A stretch of DNA of 64,000 bases, from assembly GCA_000507305.1 (NCBI GenBank), contig DF239280.1:177193-241192 (forward strand), given 5' to 3'. Under the pieces are notes generated by a model. The model was not told where the DNA came from. It was given only the letters and a program-made list of their open reading frames with translations, and searched no databases. The position numbers and the translations under genes were made by a program. The stretch is from Breviolum minutum Mf 1.05b.01 (lineage: Eukaryota; Sar; Dinophyceae; Suessiales; Symbiodiniaceae). Positions 23,195 through 33,686 of the stretch are shown here, one piece after another. The stretch's first letter is position 1; each line of letters starts with the position of its first letter.

Positions 23195-23452
23195 ATCTTT
23201 CTTCGACTTTGTGTCACATCCACTGCTCTTGTTTTGTCCATGAACTTTTCGATGCCTTCTCAAGGTGGGATCCGCGCTTGGTGGAACTCAACACCGCCTT
23301 GAAGACGAGGCATCGGGGTCCTTACAGCGCTAGCTGGTGGTGAAGGGGCCCAGCAGATGGATGATTTCCTGTCAGGATTCCGGACTCTGTGGAGCAACGT
23401 TGTCGCCAAGCACGTGTGCGGGGCAACTGTGGCGACTCGGACGGGCAATTAA
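23195..23452 (+). CDS. coding-like island with a frame switch
   Basis: After ATATCCGCAG|AT one frame reads ELFDAFSRWDPRLVELNTAL and ends at TGA 23341-23343. A second frame then reads MDDFLSGFRTLWSNVVAKHV and stops at TAA 23450-23452. The block is GC-rich relative to its flanks. The change of frame around 23310-23335 suggests a pseudogene or an indel. The opposite strand is also open for 62 codons. The function is unknown. Confidence 0.42.
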
Positions 23453-23459
23453 ACATCAG

Positions 23460-23545
23460 GTTGTTTTTGGGAGGGAGGTTTCATTGGTGGGGCCATTGGA
23501 GGGGTTAGATGTTGACTTCAGAAAGTCCGGGGTCGTTTCCTTTTC
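23460..23545 (+). CDS. putative internal exon, unknown function
   Basis: The acceptor TTAAACATCAG|GT and the 5' splice site TTTCCTTTTC|GTAAGT enclose 28 codons reading VSLVGPLEGLDVDFRKSGVV. The donor contains the GTAAGT consensus. It lies 7 bases after the stop of the previous island, in a compatible orientation. Confidence 0.52.
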
Positions 23546-23665
23546 GTAAGTCCTTCGATTTGCTGATAAGTGCTGTTGTTTGTTTTCATACCATCATTTA
23601 TCACCATGGCATCGACTTGAGGAAAGTGTTTTTTTTTGTCCAATCCCCTTGGGACCATGTTGCAG

Positions 23666-24013
23666 GCACCGGAAAGGGTTGTGATTTGCAGTCTCACTGA
23701 CTTAACGTCCTCAAACAATGGTTTGGATGCAAATGTTTACATTTCAATGAAAATTTCCCAAAAAAGTCTAGTCAAGATAGTTGAATTTCACCCGCTCACC
23801 ATTTCGCTCGGGACTCTCCCTGGCTTTATGCATGTTGTTGATTGGGGTTTGTCAGCTGATGGGCCAAGGTTTATTCTCACAGACCCATCATGTCACGGCC
23901 TCAGCAAGTAGGAAGTTAGGCCCATTGAGTATGGCCGACGGAGTTTTCCACCTCATTTTGCTGACTGGAAAAAACTTGCAGGAAATTGCTTTTTTCACTT
24001 GATATCTGAATGA
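23666..24013 (+). CDS. putative exon with one in-frame TAG
   Basis: The acceptor is GACCATGTTGCAG|GC. The frame runs 81 codons of coding-like sequence, including GLDANVYISMKISQKSLVKI, to TAG at 23909-23911. It then continues in the same frame with coding-like sequence (YGRRSFPPHFADWKKLAGN) to TGA at 24011-24013. AGCAA|GTAGGA at the TAG is a plausible 5' splice site, so the TAG may be intronic. Alternatively it is a nonsense mutation in a longer exon. The function is unknown. Confidence 0.55.
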
Positions 24014-24356
24014 TTTTCGTTTCTGGTTTGAACATGTTTGGACTGGTTTTTGTGGATGATGAAGCTGCATGAAGACAATTGGAGGCCTACATAGGATGCA
24101 AGAAACAAAACACTTGAAATGGAGAGGTATTCACTATTTTGGGGGTCCAGGAGCTTGAGACTTGTTGATCTTGTTGGCTTGCAACATCGCTATCACACAA
24201 GCTCACCGTGGGGGAATTTTCACAAAGAAAATACTAGGTCGGTTCTGGCAGACTGCCAGTAGATGTAGCTTGGTCTATGAGACCAGATGATTGTTCTCCA
24301 TGTTTTTCCTACAAATTGGATAAAGTATATATATCTAAGCAAGATTTGCATAACAG

Positions 24357-24446
24357 GCCCTTGCACGCGGGGATCCATCCAAGAGAAGTAGGGTTCAGAG
24401 GGGTCTGTTCAGCCAGTTGACTTGGACTCTGATATTTGTTCATTGA
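24357..24446 (+). CDS. putative terminal exon, basic
   Basis: The acceptor GATTTGCATAACAG|GC is followed by 29 codons beginning ARGDPSKRSRVQRGLFSQ, ending at TGA 24444-24446. The composition is plausible but the exon is short. Confidence 0.4.
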   Translation, partial: ALARGDPSKRSRVQRGLFSQLTWTLIFVH

Positions 24447-24461
24447 CACTAGATATGCAGG

Positions 24462-24704
24462 GTGCAAAAGGGGGATCTTCGGATCTTCGAATTTAGAAGC
24501 AACGGAGAAAACACTGGGCAGAATCTTGCGGTGATTGTTTTGGTTGCGTATCATGATTTATCGTATGGTTTGGGCAAACTTTGCCAACCTCATTATTCAC
24601 CTCACAAAGTACATGATTTGCGTCAGCGATCATTCCAAACAGCCTTCGTGTTTCTTTCTGATTTGTGCCACGTTGCACCCACATTTGAGAAATATGAAAT
24701 ATGA
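24462..24704 (+). CDS. weak putative exon
   Basis: Following GATATGCAG|GG, a frame of 80 codons includes DLRIFEFRSNGENTGQNLAV, which looks coding in its first third. A second frame of similar length (24535-24798) overlaps it, so the frame assignment past about 24540 is uncertain. Confidence 0.3.
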   Translation: MQKGDLRIFEFRSNGENTGQNLAVIVLVAYHDLSYGLGKLCQPHYSPHKVHDLRQRSFQTAFVFLSDLCHVAPTFEKYEI

Positions 24705-24936
24705 GTCATGGAGTATGATACATGCACATTCATTTTCACAGGTGTTTTGTTTTCGGATGGGAAATCGTGATCATTCAATTCAGCCTGTTGAATTATGACT
24801 TGCCGTTAACATACCTAGTGAAACGACTCCCATACCGGGTTTCGGTCTCTATCCAGTTGCATGTGGCTAGTTCATTCAAGAATGCTGCGTATCCAAGTAT
24901 GATTTTTTGTTCCCGTGGTGGTGAAATGCTGATGAG

Positions 24937-25057
24937 GCATGGGCAAGTGCCGATGAGATTCTTCATATTTGGGACTATCACAAGGAGAATCCCAAGGTGG
25001 CGCAAATGGGTGAAAACAAAGGAGGACTCATTGCCCTCATTACTGGACCTGATTTAT
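24937..25057 (+). CDS. putative internal exon, unknown function
   Basis: A frame without early Met reads ADEILHIWDYHKENPKVAQM then GLIALITGPD, which is clearly better coding sequence than the longer 131-codon frame that overlaps it. It starts after GCTGATGAG|GC and ends at GATTTAT|GTAATA. The family is not recognised. Confidence 0.48.
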
Positions 25058-25442
25058 GTAATAGCTCTAGCGGCTAAACCCACTGGGGTGAAGTGGCAGC
25101 TGTTGGGAATTAATTGAAGCTATCTTACCGCAATGATACCAATGGATTGGCAGAGTAGAAGATCCTTTCAACAACTTGTAGACCTTAGGGTTCCACAAGA
25201 ACAATCATTAGCTGGAGATAAGATCAAAACTAGCATAAAAACCCGAACCTTCACGTTCATAGTGACACTTCAGGGTCCTGCAGTCTTTTGTGAACACACG
25301 AACTCTCAGTGTTCCTGTAATCAATTCTCCAACAAACGTCTCACACATTCCATGCACGAAATCCTTTGGTTTTGGAACTTTCAGGGATACCATTTGGCAC
25401 CCCTATTATTTTCTATTCTCTCTCATGTCCTTATCCTTGTTC

Positions 25443-25518
<76 letters not shown>

Positions 25519-27084
25519 CGCCGTTTTGGTCCTGTTTCATACTCTCAAACTCCTGGAACTCCAGGTCCAGATCCTGTTGTTTTGGGTCGATTTGGAGTCG
25601 CCAGGTGCTGACATTTCCAGCAGATTCTGTCATTGTCTCGGTGCATCTTTGTCCACCCAGACCTGGTATTTTTGATCACCAGGCACAAATCGCGTAGGGG
25701 GTCGAGTTGTTGTTGTTGTGTGTTATGGCACCCCCCGAAATTGCAGAAACAAACCAAGGTTTCTGTGCATTTAGCCGCAACAACAAGCATACTTACTTAA
25801 AAGATAACTGAACGATAGCTGATGAAGGACAAAGCGGTGGCAGCCCAGGAAGTGGTCCAGTGGTCCATGACAATGAACCAATGACGATGCTTCACCAAGC
25901 AATTATGTGGAAGATTCGCTACCTTTAGATAATATGGTCGTTAATTCCAGCAAAAGCACGTTTGTGTAGTAAACCAGATGGTAAGTCATGAAATGACAGG
26001 TACGAAAGCAGGTAAAACTGTGTAAAGCGTCATGGTCCGTCACTAAAACGAGTACCATTTTTTCTCATGATGGGTAAACATATCGTCCAAAAATGGCATT
26101 TTGAAGATGATTTTCCTTTTCCCCAGGTGGGATATGTTAATCCCCTGGAGGGTAGTGTATTTCTTTAAAGATTGACTGACATGAATGAGCCTGATCAATA
26201 GAAGGGACCCTACATATCAGATTTGGCGTTTTGTGTATTGATGTGACATCAGAATCGTTTTTCAGAGGAATCTTGTTCATATTCATCCAATTTTTTCTAG
26301 GGACCATGTCATGCCAGACTTCGGTGGTGTTTTCAAGGTTTTGCTTTTGTCCCTATGTTGTCAGAAGCATCAACATGATCCTAATTTAAGCATGGCGATC
26401 ATTCTTGGTGGCAGGACTTTGCATGAATTTACATTTGCTTTACTTTTTGCCACCTGCCTGCTACCTAGTACTTTAGCGTGCAAATAACTTCCCTGAACAT
26501 TAATCAAAGACTGTCGTATCTTTTAGAGTGCTTTCTTCTCAGGAGTTATGTGTCGGGAATCCACCTGCGTACGACTTGTTTTTTTCCATTTTTTGCATAT
26601 TACTATCTCAATCCCAGATTGCAAGTAGTGATCCTTTCAAGCCTAGCAGCAGCGACGCAGAAGAAACATGAAGAAACGTGTTAATCCCAGATGCTCCTTG
26701 TGGGGTATAATGACCACCAGAATCCTTCTCTGGCAACACATAGAAAATGTACAGTAGGAAAAGATTCCAGTGCCATGTGTCGCATACGGGCATCTCTCCT
26801 GGCCCCAAGTGGTATGCTACTGGGGCATTTGTGCGTCTTGAATTTCAGGGCCATCTCAGCATCACAGAGGGATCACTTTTTGACTCAAAGATTATCCTAT
26901 TCCATGTTGTTTTTTAAATACTGACTTGGTGTGTCATCTTGGCTGGCAGAAACGTAATGAATATCGGTAGTGTTTGCCACCTTCAGTCCTATACTTTTTG
27001 GATGTATGGATTCATGGGAGTATACATGTTTATACCCGAGGGATTGGATAGCATCATGGTAGCAAATTATCCGCCTTTTAAAAA
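25058..27084. other. stretch without a convincing gene
   Basis: It contains an open frame at 25133-25675 whose first 25 codons (WQSRRSFQQLVDLRVPQEQS) look coding but which then runs into a microsatellite. Short frames near 26478-26924 look random. I see no promoter, RNA gene or other element here. Confidence 0.4.
25444..25517. repeat. compound (GTT)n(GTC)n microsatellite
   Basis: About a dozen GTT units pass directly into about a dozen GTC units. All + frames become poly-Val, poly-Leu/Ser or poly-Cys/Arg, and the minus strand poly-Asn/Asp. Confidence 0.97.
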
Positions 27085-27240
27085 ATGGCGACCTTTGTTC
27101 AAACAAGTCAGCTTGTTCCGCCCCCGAACCTGGTGCGTGGCACACGCAAGAGGTTCAGTGGCTCCTGGTCATTTGCACTCGCCTTACAGTTCATGAGCTC
27201 AGATATCTTCAGCGTTAAACGCAGCGGACGTCCTTCATGA
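27085..27240 (+). CDS. short ORF of 51 codons, unknown function
   Basis: ATG (27085) to TGA (27238-27240), preceded by an in-frame TAA six bases upstream. The product would be basic, with a Pro/Arg-rich centre (QLVPPPNLVRGTRKRFSGSW). The composition is coding-like and distinct from the longer overlapping frame at 26939-27196. It may be a small gene or a first exon. Confidence 0.4.
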   Translation: MATFVQTSQLVPPPNLVRGTRKRFSGSWSFALALQFMSSDIFSVKRSGRPS

Positions 27241-27502
27241 AGAGAAACTGCAGGAAAAATACGTTTGGTTGAGTGGTACGATCAAAATGTATTTCACCGT
27301 GTTTTGGGTGTGAGAAATGTTGAGAACAGTTGGTTGAAAAGACAGCTTCTCTAAAAATGCGGAAGCACTTTCAGATAGATAGTGTTTCTGCAATGGTGCC
27401 AGGATATCATGAATTTGTATGATGAAACAGCTCCACATTACTACTATGCAAGTACATTAAATTTGATATCTATGCCACTTCTGTAGATATTTGTTGCTTC
27501 AG

Positions 27503-27585
27503 GCGCCACCACCCCCAAAAACTAGTTATGTCAAGTTTATCGAACTTGGCACATATTTTGAAGTGGAACATACGGTTGATCAACA
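27503..27585 (+). CDS. putative internal exon, unknown function
   Basis: The acceptor TTGTTGCTTCAG|GC and the 5' splice site GATCAACA|GTATGT are both strong. The frame reads APPPPKTSYVKFIELGTYFE followed by a few polar residues. The short proline run before an ordered segment suggests a linker-domain boundary. The family is not recognised. Confidence 0.6.
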
Positions 27586-28211
27586 GTATGTTTACCATAC
27601 ATAAGATGTGTACACACATATTTATATGTATATTATCCAATATTAGATAATCGTATTAATATACATAATTACATTAATGTGTATAAATATATATATATAT
27701 ACACGTATAAATGATATTTTTTGCATATAGATCTTGATTCACTGAAACAGAGGTGATCAAAAGTTTGTGTGTATGTTGGTAGGGATGATATTTACTATGG
27801 ATTGAACAAGATCCCAACATTTCCTGGTTAAGTTGAGTTACCCACCTCGAGTTTAGGAACGTCAGATCCTAGTTTTTTTTTCTGTCATGCAATCGTATAA
27901 TTTCCTTTTTATTGGAATACACATTTGGCGAGTGTTGTTTTTATAATGATGAATGCAGGCAAATTACGTGCTGCATGGAACATTGGGGATCATGTTTCAA
28001 TTTTGATTGACGAACAATCTGTTTTGTGTGTCTTCTGGAATTTTTTTGTTGTCCAGAATGATACCAACTTTAGCACTCTTTATGCCCTTTGAATTTCCTG
28101 CCACGGTTTATCACAATATGTCGTATCTATCACGCTGCTTACGGCATATGTCACACTTCGTTTATATACCTTGAATCCAACGATCATTGAGTACATGTAG
28201 TATCTCATTAC

Positions 28212-28309
28212 CATTTTAAGAGGAAAACATCCAAAAATTTTTTGAACATTGAATTGCCCTTCTGCCAAGATTGCTGCGGTTCCCACAAGGTCAGCCTGGT
28301 AGGTCTTCA
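28212..28309 (-). CDS. putative internal exon on the minus strand
   Basis: Read on the minus strand, GGCTCATAG|TG precedes a frame containing YQADLVGTAAILAEGQFNVQ, closing at CTTAAAATG|GTAATGAG. Both borders are acceptable. It is one of few candidates on this strand, and the + strand is open here too, so the call is tentative. Confidence 0.35.
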
Positions 28310-28429
28310 CTATGAGCCCTCGACAGGACTTGCTTGCAGGCTGTGGGCTTCATGATGTTTCATGGTCCAGGCTGAGGTGAGAAAATTGCTTCCAAAGCGA
28401 TCATATTATTTGCCCAGGTATGCAAAGAC

Positions 28430-28504
<75 letters not shown>
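28430..28504. repeat. (GATT)n tetranucleotide microsatellite
   Basis: About 18 perfect GATT/TTGA units form an uninterrupted array. Confidence 0.98.
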
Positions 28505-28505
<1 letters not shown>

Positions 28506-28610
28506 GTATTTTTTTGCATTGATGTGGATAAAGGTTCATATTTAACTCAGGTAGATTAACCTCTCAAAGAATAATAACTGCTCTTTGAGTCATACCTTTG
28601 TGTTCGACCA

Positions 28611-28846
28611 ATGTTTTTCATGTGTTCTGGAGTGAAGGATCAAAATCTTCCCAAGAATTGTATTGCAAGATTTGGGCACGTTGAACCCACACCTGGGAAT
28701 GTGTTAAATGCAGAAAGCTGGAAGTTCGGTAGATCTACTGTACAGTATTCGAAACGGAAGGTGAAGTTGTGCCAAGATTTCTGTTGTGCTGGCGAATTGT
28801 TCCTTAATATTGTCGAAGCCATTGGTCAATCAGAACTGCGATGCAC
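28611..28846 (+). CDS. putative exon, unknown function
   Basis: A frame of 78 codons has a steady coding-like composition (NCIARFGHVEPTPGNVLNAE, then a basic Cys-containing stretch and FLNIVEAIGQ). It ends at GATGCAC|GTAGTT, a possible 5' splice site; without splicing a TAG follows at once. CTGGAGTGAAG|GA at 28637 could be the acceptor. The family is not recognised. Confidence 0.48.
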
Positions 28847-29392
28847 GTAGTTGAGAGTTTAGTCGCGAATCATGTTATTTTGGACAAATTTTCGGCCAGT
28901 TTAAGAGGAGATTATGGTCCCACTTCTTTATGGCTTGAAGATGCTTGAAGGACTTACGTAGAACCACTTGCATGAGCATGAGTGAATTATGTTTCGTCTT
29001 TTGCGAGGGCTAAATCCCCGTAACATATCTGGAACACGGAAGGCCAAATCTTCCCAAAATTGGGGACCTTAGTACGGTGGGTGGAATGACTTAAAGTAAG
29101 CTGCCCCATCAATGACGGCCATAAAGGCCCCAAGCCCACGGCACTCCAAAAACTGTATATGTTAGAGCTGAATTCATGGGAGAGGATACCTAGTGTACCT
29201 AGAAGAGTGCTATAGTTCAGCAACACTGATGACGATTGTTATCATAAGGATACTTATGATAGTTGATGGTCAATGATGGTAATGAATCATGGCCATAGTG
29301 GTCCTGGAACATGAATGAAAATGAGAGAGACACTTGTTTTTCGTGCTACTATAATGGGTTTTTATGTATGGTGCCCTGTCTGTTCGCCACAG

Positions 29393-29480
29393 GCCCCCAG
29401 CGCAATGGCCGGGCGAGGATGTGTCAGTGACCAGAGCAGGCATGTCGTGGATGATTCTGTTTCACCACACATAAAGATGA
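29393..29480 (+). CDS. weak putative exon, frame uncertain
   Basis: The acceptor GTTCGCCACAG|GC opens a GC-rich block in which two frames look coding (one containing GRGCVSDQSRHVVDDSVS, the other QWPGEDVSVTRAGMSWMIL). The block is probably an exon, but I cannot choose the frame. Confidence 0.33.
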
Positions 29481-29670
29481 TCGAAATCAAGTTCAGTCCA
29501 TGTCTTGTTGCTTTGCTTACACATCATAATATATATTATATGTTTATATACATATGCATTATATACAGATTATTCATGGTTCATTCAACAAAAGTAAATC
29601 CAATTATCTGCAGCTAATTAGTAGGACTCTCACTGGACTTTAGGAATGAGGGGGATACTCTCTGAATTGA

Positions 29671-29828
29671 CGCTGGGAAGTGGTTCAAACCATTGGAACG
29701 GAAGGTGTTGCAACCAGCATCTTCAATCAACCTCGAGGTGGCCGTATGTTTTTTCATCGACCGATAAATCCAAGGTCTGGAGCTTCAATACATCCCAAGG
29801 ATTTGCCAGCAAGTTTGGAGGTGGTACA
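29671..29828 (+). CDS. putative exon, frame uncertain
   Basis: The longest coding-like frame starts just after a TGA and contains TIGTEGVATSIFNQPRGGRM and PINPRSGASIHPKDLPASLE. It is closed by GTGGTACA|GTATAG. Two other frames are also fairly open over the first 100 bases, and no strong acceptor is seen. The function is unknown. Confidence 0.4.
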
Positions 29829-30150
29829 GTATAGGTTTCAGCTATGATCGACCCTCATCGTTCCTATGTATGTTGCAGCTTTTGTTTATCCTCGACATGA
29901 GGTAGTTGAAGGGAACTCCATCTGAACCAAACACAAGAACGGAGGAGTCAGAGAAAATGACATGACATGGCGGCAGGATTTCTATAGTAGATGTTTTAAT
30001 ATGTGTTCATCCTTTTCCACATGTGACTTACGTGCAAGATTAGGGAAGCGGCCTCATTAACTCATTGGTTGAATTGAGTTAAGTCAACAAACATGTGCAC
30101 AGATGTGTCTGAATAACAGGCTTTGCCTTTTTGATTCATGGGACCCTTAC

Positions 30151-30228
30151 ATGCCACATTCGAGATCCTTGTTCTATAACCCAGAATTCATGCCACATTC
30201 GAGATCCTTGTTCTATAACCCAGAATTC
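30151..30228. repeat. perfect 39 bp tandem duplication
   Basis: Positions 30151-30189 are repeated exactly at 30190-30228. The unit is 13 codons long and lies in an open frame (30103-30360), so the encoded 13-residue peptide is also duplicated. The identity is 39/39, so the duplication is recent or an assembly or PCR artefact. Downstream AACAAGGAT is the inverse of ATCCTTGTT inside each unit. Confidence 0.97.
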
Positions 30229-30760
30229 AAACAAGGATTCTGTGAGATCCAATATAATCGCCAGAGTCTTACTTCAAACAGCAATTGTACTACATATATG
30301 TTATTATTCTGCTCGATTGTCTTCTGTTGTTTTGCAAAAAAAAATCTCAAAAAGTTCTAGATGGTGTATTTCAACGATGTCAATGGGGGGTGAGAATTCA
30401 ATGAATTTTGAGAGACTCTCTGAGAGACACTCGGATGAGAATACCACGCCGTATACTTAGTATATATCTTAGTATCGCATGTTATACTCTATGTTTTTGT
30501 GTTGGATTACTTATTTACGAATCCAGGTTTGTAAAGGATGTCGTTAGATACAACATTAAATATGAATTTATACATAGTGTATTTATGGTAATATATAACA
30601 TATACAATCACAAACCACGCACTCACCAGTGAAATTGTGAAGGTACCCCTGGAAGATACCCCTGAAAAGGAGTCCCTAAAAATCCCTGAAAAAATGGTGT
30701 TAAAATGAGGATAAATGGGGGTAAAATCTCCAAACTCATGACCCACGGAATCCTTTTCAG

Positions 30761-30921
30761 CTGTCAATGAAGTTCCCCTGCCGCCAGGTGATGTGTCGTC
30801 GGCTCCAGCTGATGGCCTGTCTTTATTGCAGTTGGAAGGATACAGCGTCTGTTGGCCCCGAGGATTCAGGACTTGTCCTGGAAACTTAACGGCTAAACAA
30901 AACATAAAAATGGACTCGTAG
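30761..30921 (+). CDS. putative terminal exon, unknown function
   Basis: The acceptor GGAATCCTTTTCAG|CT is strong. The frame then reads 52 codons (PLPPGDVSSAPADGLSLLQL, then Cys/Trp-containing and polar sequence) to TAG 30919-30921. A 142-codon frame on the opposite strand (30507-30935) covers the same DNA and cannot be excluded, but lacks splice evidence. Confidence 0.48.
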
Positions 30922-31226
30922 TAAGGAGATGCCAAATGTTGAAATTCTCAACCCCTTAGTTTTTTTTGCAGTTGTACTATTGATAATCATGTCATACCTC
31001 GTGTGTTGAAGGGAGATGGGGTATGAATTTTGCAGAGGATCAAATGCTGGGAAAGCTTCAGGTGAATTTTTAATGCAAGGTCAACGTAGAAGATATATAA
31101 ATTTTCGGTGTCTACTATATGTGCATGATATATTGCTATATACTTATTATTATTATTAATATATATATATTATATATAATTGAGTATGTGACATGATTTT
31201 ATTTTATCATCACCACTGACATTCAG

Positions 31227-31348
31227 ATGGATGGATGAATGGTTTCTTTCCAATACGCGCCCTACACGTGGCCCAATTTTCCAATTTTCCAAGGCACGCT
31301 GTGAGGGTGCGCTCTTCCATCTGATTCGCAACTTGGATACAATAGGGG
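31227..31348 (+). CDS. putative exon joined to 31471, unknown function
   Basis: The acceptor is CACTGACATTCAG|AT and the 5' splice site is ACAATAGGGG|GTAATC. The frame reads FLSNTRPTRGPIFQFSKARC and HLIRNLDT, with good coding composition. The next candidate exon begins 122 bases later in a compatible phase. Confidence 0.55.
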
Positions 31349-31470
31349 GTAATCCCCTTTGAGGCAGGGTCTCCCCCAACCTGGCACCTATTATGAGTAC
31401 ATTTCCCTGGGCGAAAGCAGGAAGAAGGATGGCATTTGTTTGACCCGAAGTTGTTTTTTCATTGTTGTAG

Positions 31471-31565
31471 GTGTAGGTCTTCTACCCGATTCTATCCCCA
31501 GTGTTTCGAGAGATGTACAAAGCTCCCTACGCAGCAAGAATTCTTCACTGATGTTGCCAGCATAA
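31471..31565 (+). CDS. putative terminal exon paired with 31227-31348
   Basis: The 122-base intron between them starts GTAATC and ends in a pyrimidine-rich TTGTTTTTTCATTGTTGTAG. The one leftover base of the upstream exon plus two bases here restore the frame, giving GLLPDSIPSVSRDVQSSLRS and a stop at about 31563-31565. A competing frame from the same acceptor continues to TAA 31607-31609 and also looks coding. Confidence 0.45.
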
Positions 31566-31620
31566 TCAGTCACTCAAGGCATTTTGGTTTGACAAATGGA
31601 TGTGGATAACAATCATAACA

Positions 31621-31690
31621 ACCATGGTGATGATGATGATGGTGGTGATGATGATGATGATGATGATCATGATGATGGTGGTGATGATCG
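31621..31690. repeat. ATG/GTG trinucleotide microsatellite
   Basis: About twenty units of GAT, GGT and ATG type, with a central TCATGATGATGG inversion. The minus strand reads poly-His. Confidence 0.93.
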
Positions 31691-32556
31691 ATATTTTTAT
31701 GAACTTGGGATAACTTGAGGATTATTGTACAAGCACCATCTTCAAAATGACAGTGTTGGCACTCCGACCCTCCCATGAGAAATGTGTCACCAATGCCCAG
31801 AACAGTCCATGGTGTGTTTCCTAAAATTGTGGCACCGCCGAGTCATGTTGATGTTGAACAAGAATAGATTTGAGGATGCCTGTTTGATAGTTTAAGGAGG
31901 CAACTATCTTGCGATGTTCTTAATGCATACTACAGATATACTGTAACGTTATTTGCCTACATAAGTATGAACATACACAATATACGCATGGCAGATGCAT
32001 GTATTAATCGACAAGATGGTGACTGGGTCTCAATTAATTTACAGTCTTGAAGACCAAATCTAAGTTTTTGGCCTGGCAAATATAGCTTGAAGACCCACCA
32101 TTGCCGCAGGCAGGTACTTTTCGGTGGTGCCCAATTGCAAAGTGATCCCATGATTGTCTTTTCTTGTTTTTGTATTCGCGATGTGCTCGTAAGATATGTA
32201 TACAGAAGACATGGTATACACGGATATGTTTTACTATAATATATACTGGCTGGTGTATTATGCAAATATGATTATAGATTATTCACATATGTATCGTACA
32301 TACCAAAGGTACCATCCGGGAAGGTTGACCCAAGTGCACCTGGTTTTGGATATTTTGAGGCCACACCTCCGACGGCCACATTTTACTGACTTCAGGTGCA
32401 CCGCAGGCCATGGGGTTTTTCCGAGAAGCTTAGAAGGTCAAGGCAGTCATGATATGAGAAAACTGCAGGTTTATGATATGTGTCTCAAAATTCCTGTCGG
32501 ATTCCAGGCTGGAATTTGTGAGCGTTTGTTTGGACTATCTTTGTGATTCCTTTCAG

Positions 32557-32624
32557 CAACATCTGCACCAGTGGGACTGCACCACAGGTTAGCTGTTGAA
32601 GCAAGACGATTGGAGAGATCTTAA
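32557..32624 (+). CDS. putative terminal exon
   Basis: The acceptor GTGATTCCTTTCAG|CA is strong; the frame reads TSAPVGLHHRLAVEARRLER and stops at TAA 32622-32624. A weaker exon-like block precedes it at 32396-32452 (after CTGACTTCAG|GT, reading VHRRPWGFSEKLRRSRQS). Confidence 0.43.
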
Positions 32625-32817
32625 GCCAATGATGGGGCAGACCCACGTCAAAATCACCAAAATGATGTCCCTTTGGAAGCAATTTCGAAATAGATGTCAC
32701 TGCACAATTACAGCTCAGATGCTGAACGTAAGGTTCATCTGACATCTTTGTGATTCAAGTTATAGGATTTCCCTAACTTGAGGTTTATTTGGGTTAGTGA
32801 TATATCAAACCTTGCAG

Positions 32818-33080
32818 TGCGTGTGGAGTTTCTAACCAACCACCGAGGCAACAAGTTGTTTTTTGGTGGCCAATCCCCTGTGGGAAACTTCCAATTTACA
32901 AACAAAAGCATGAAAAACTCCGAATTTAAAATTCCCGGCCTTGTAGATGTTCTAAAAATGCTTGGTGATTTTTGTGTTTTTTTTCGGGTCATTCCAGCTC
33001 ATAGGAACCTACCTGGTCGACCTGCCCTTGGCCGGCAGGTCTTTGAATTGGCTTATTCTCAGAGTTCTGGTTGGTACTGA
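32818..33080 (+). CDS. putative exon, unknown function
   Basis: The acceptor is TATCAAACCTTGCAG|TG. The open frame of 86 codons to TGA at 33078-33080 has a steady coding composition, including FLTNHRGNKLFFGGQSPVGN and IPGLVDVLKMLGDF, and then a Pro/Arg segment (NLPGRPALGRQVFELAYSQS). A possible 5' site CGGCAG|GTCTTT occurs near 33039. It is one of the longer host exon candidates. No family is recognised. Confidence 0.58.
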
Positions 33081-33267
33081 GACTCAGATCCCTCCAACAG
33101 AGGGATGAGTAGATATGTCCTTTTAAGCGGGTTGGAGGTGGCTGATGTTGGACATATTTCTTGCCCTAGTTCGTTAGTTAACCCAAAGTTGGTTGGTAAA
33201 ACTAACTACTAGTAAACATGATTTTGAAAGGTTTTGGAAACGATCTTATAGTGCCTGTTGCTGTCAG

Positions 33268-33413
33268 AAATTAGAGATGTTTCAGTTTCAGTTGAAGCAA
33301 TCTCAATGGTGAACAGTGTCATGTTTTATAATTGTTCAAGGAGAGTCCGACCTCGCTATCTTCTGTGTAATTTCCGAATGCGCAGCGTGAATCAACAAGC
33401 ATCATCGAAGGAA
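33268..33413 (+). CDS. putative internal exon, unknown function
   Basis: It lies between GTTGCTGTCAG|AA and TCGAAGGAA|GTATAT. The frame encodes 48 residues including VSVEAISMVNSVMFYNCSRR, then a basic stretch. Both sites are plausible. The function is unknown. Confidence 0.5.
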
Positions 33414-33491
33414 GTATATTTTATTGATGTTGGGTTTGTAAATTGTGTTTCCTATCAACTAGGATCCCTGTGTTTCGTTTATGGCAGATGA

Positions 33492-33686
33492 TCCAAATGG
33501 GACCAATATATTTTTTCGAAATCGGATATTTCGAAACACAAAAACCCGAGCCGTGCTGAAGACCTGACGAAGCTCCCTGAGCTTGACACCAAGGTTCACC
33601 TCCAAGTGTCGCCTTATCCGTCATGCTGGTGGACTACAGTCTCGATTGCAAGGGCCTTAAAGGGAGGGAGAATCCCAATGAGCTGA
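33492..33686 (+). CDS. putative exon without Met, unknown function
   Basis: A frame of 64 codons begins after TGA at 33489-33491 and ends at TGA 33684-33686. The part AEDLTKLPELDTKVHLQVSP followed by a Trp-Trp motif is strongly coding-like. No acceptor in phase is obvious, so the 5' limit is open. A shorter frame on the opposite strand is less convincing. Confidence 0.48.
   Translation, partial: SKWDQYIFSKSDISKHKNPSRAEDLTKLPELDTKVHLQVSPYPSCWWTTVSIARALKGGRIPMS

Noticed and set aside
25133-25697. 180- and 135-codon frames with poly-Val or poly-Ser/Leu
   Set aside because: Most of their length is the (GTT)n(GTC)n microsatellite.
30507-30935. 142-codon minus-strand frame
   Set aside because: Its left half is AT-rich low-complexity sequence, and the + strand has a strong acceptor and a better coding frame over the same GC-rich part. 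Kept only as an alternative.
31570-31776. Minus frame with a poly-His tract
   Set aside because: It is a trinucleotide microsatellite read on the minus strand.
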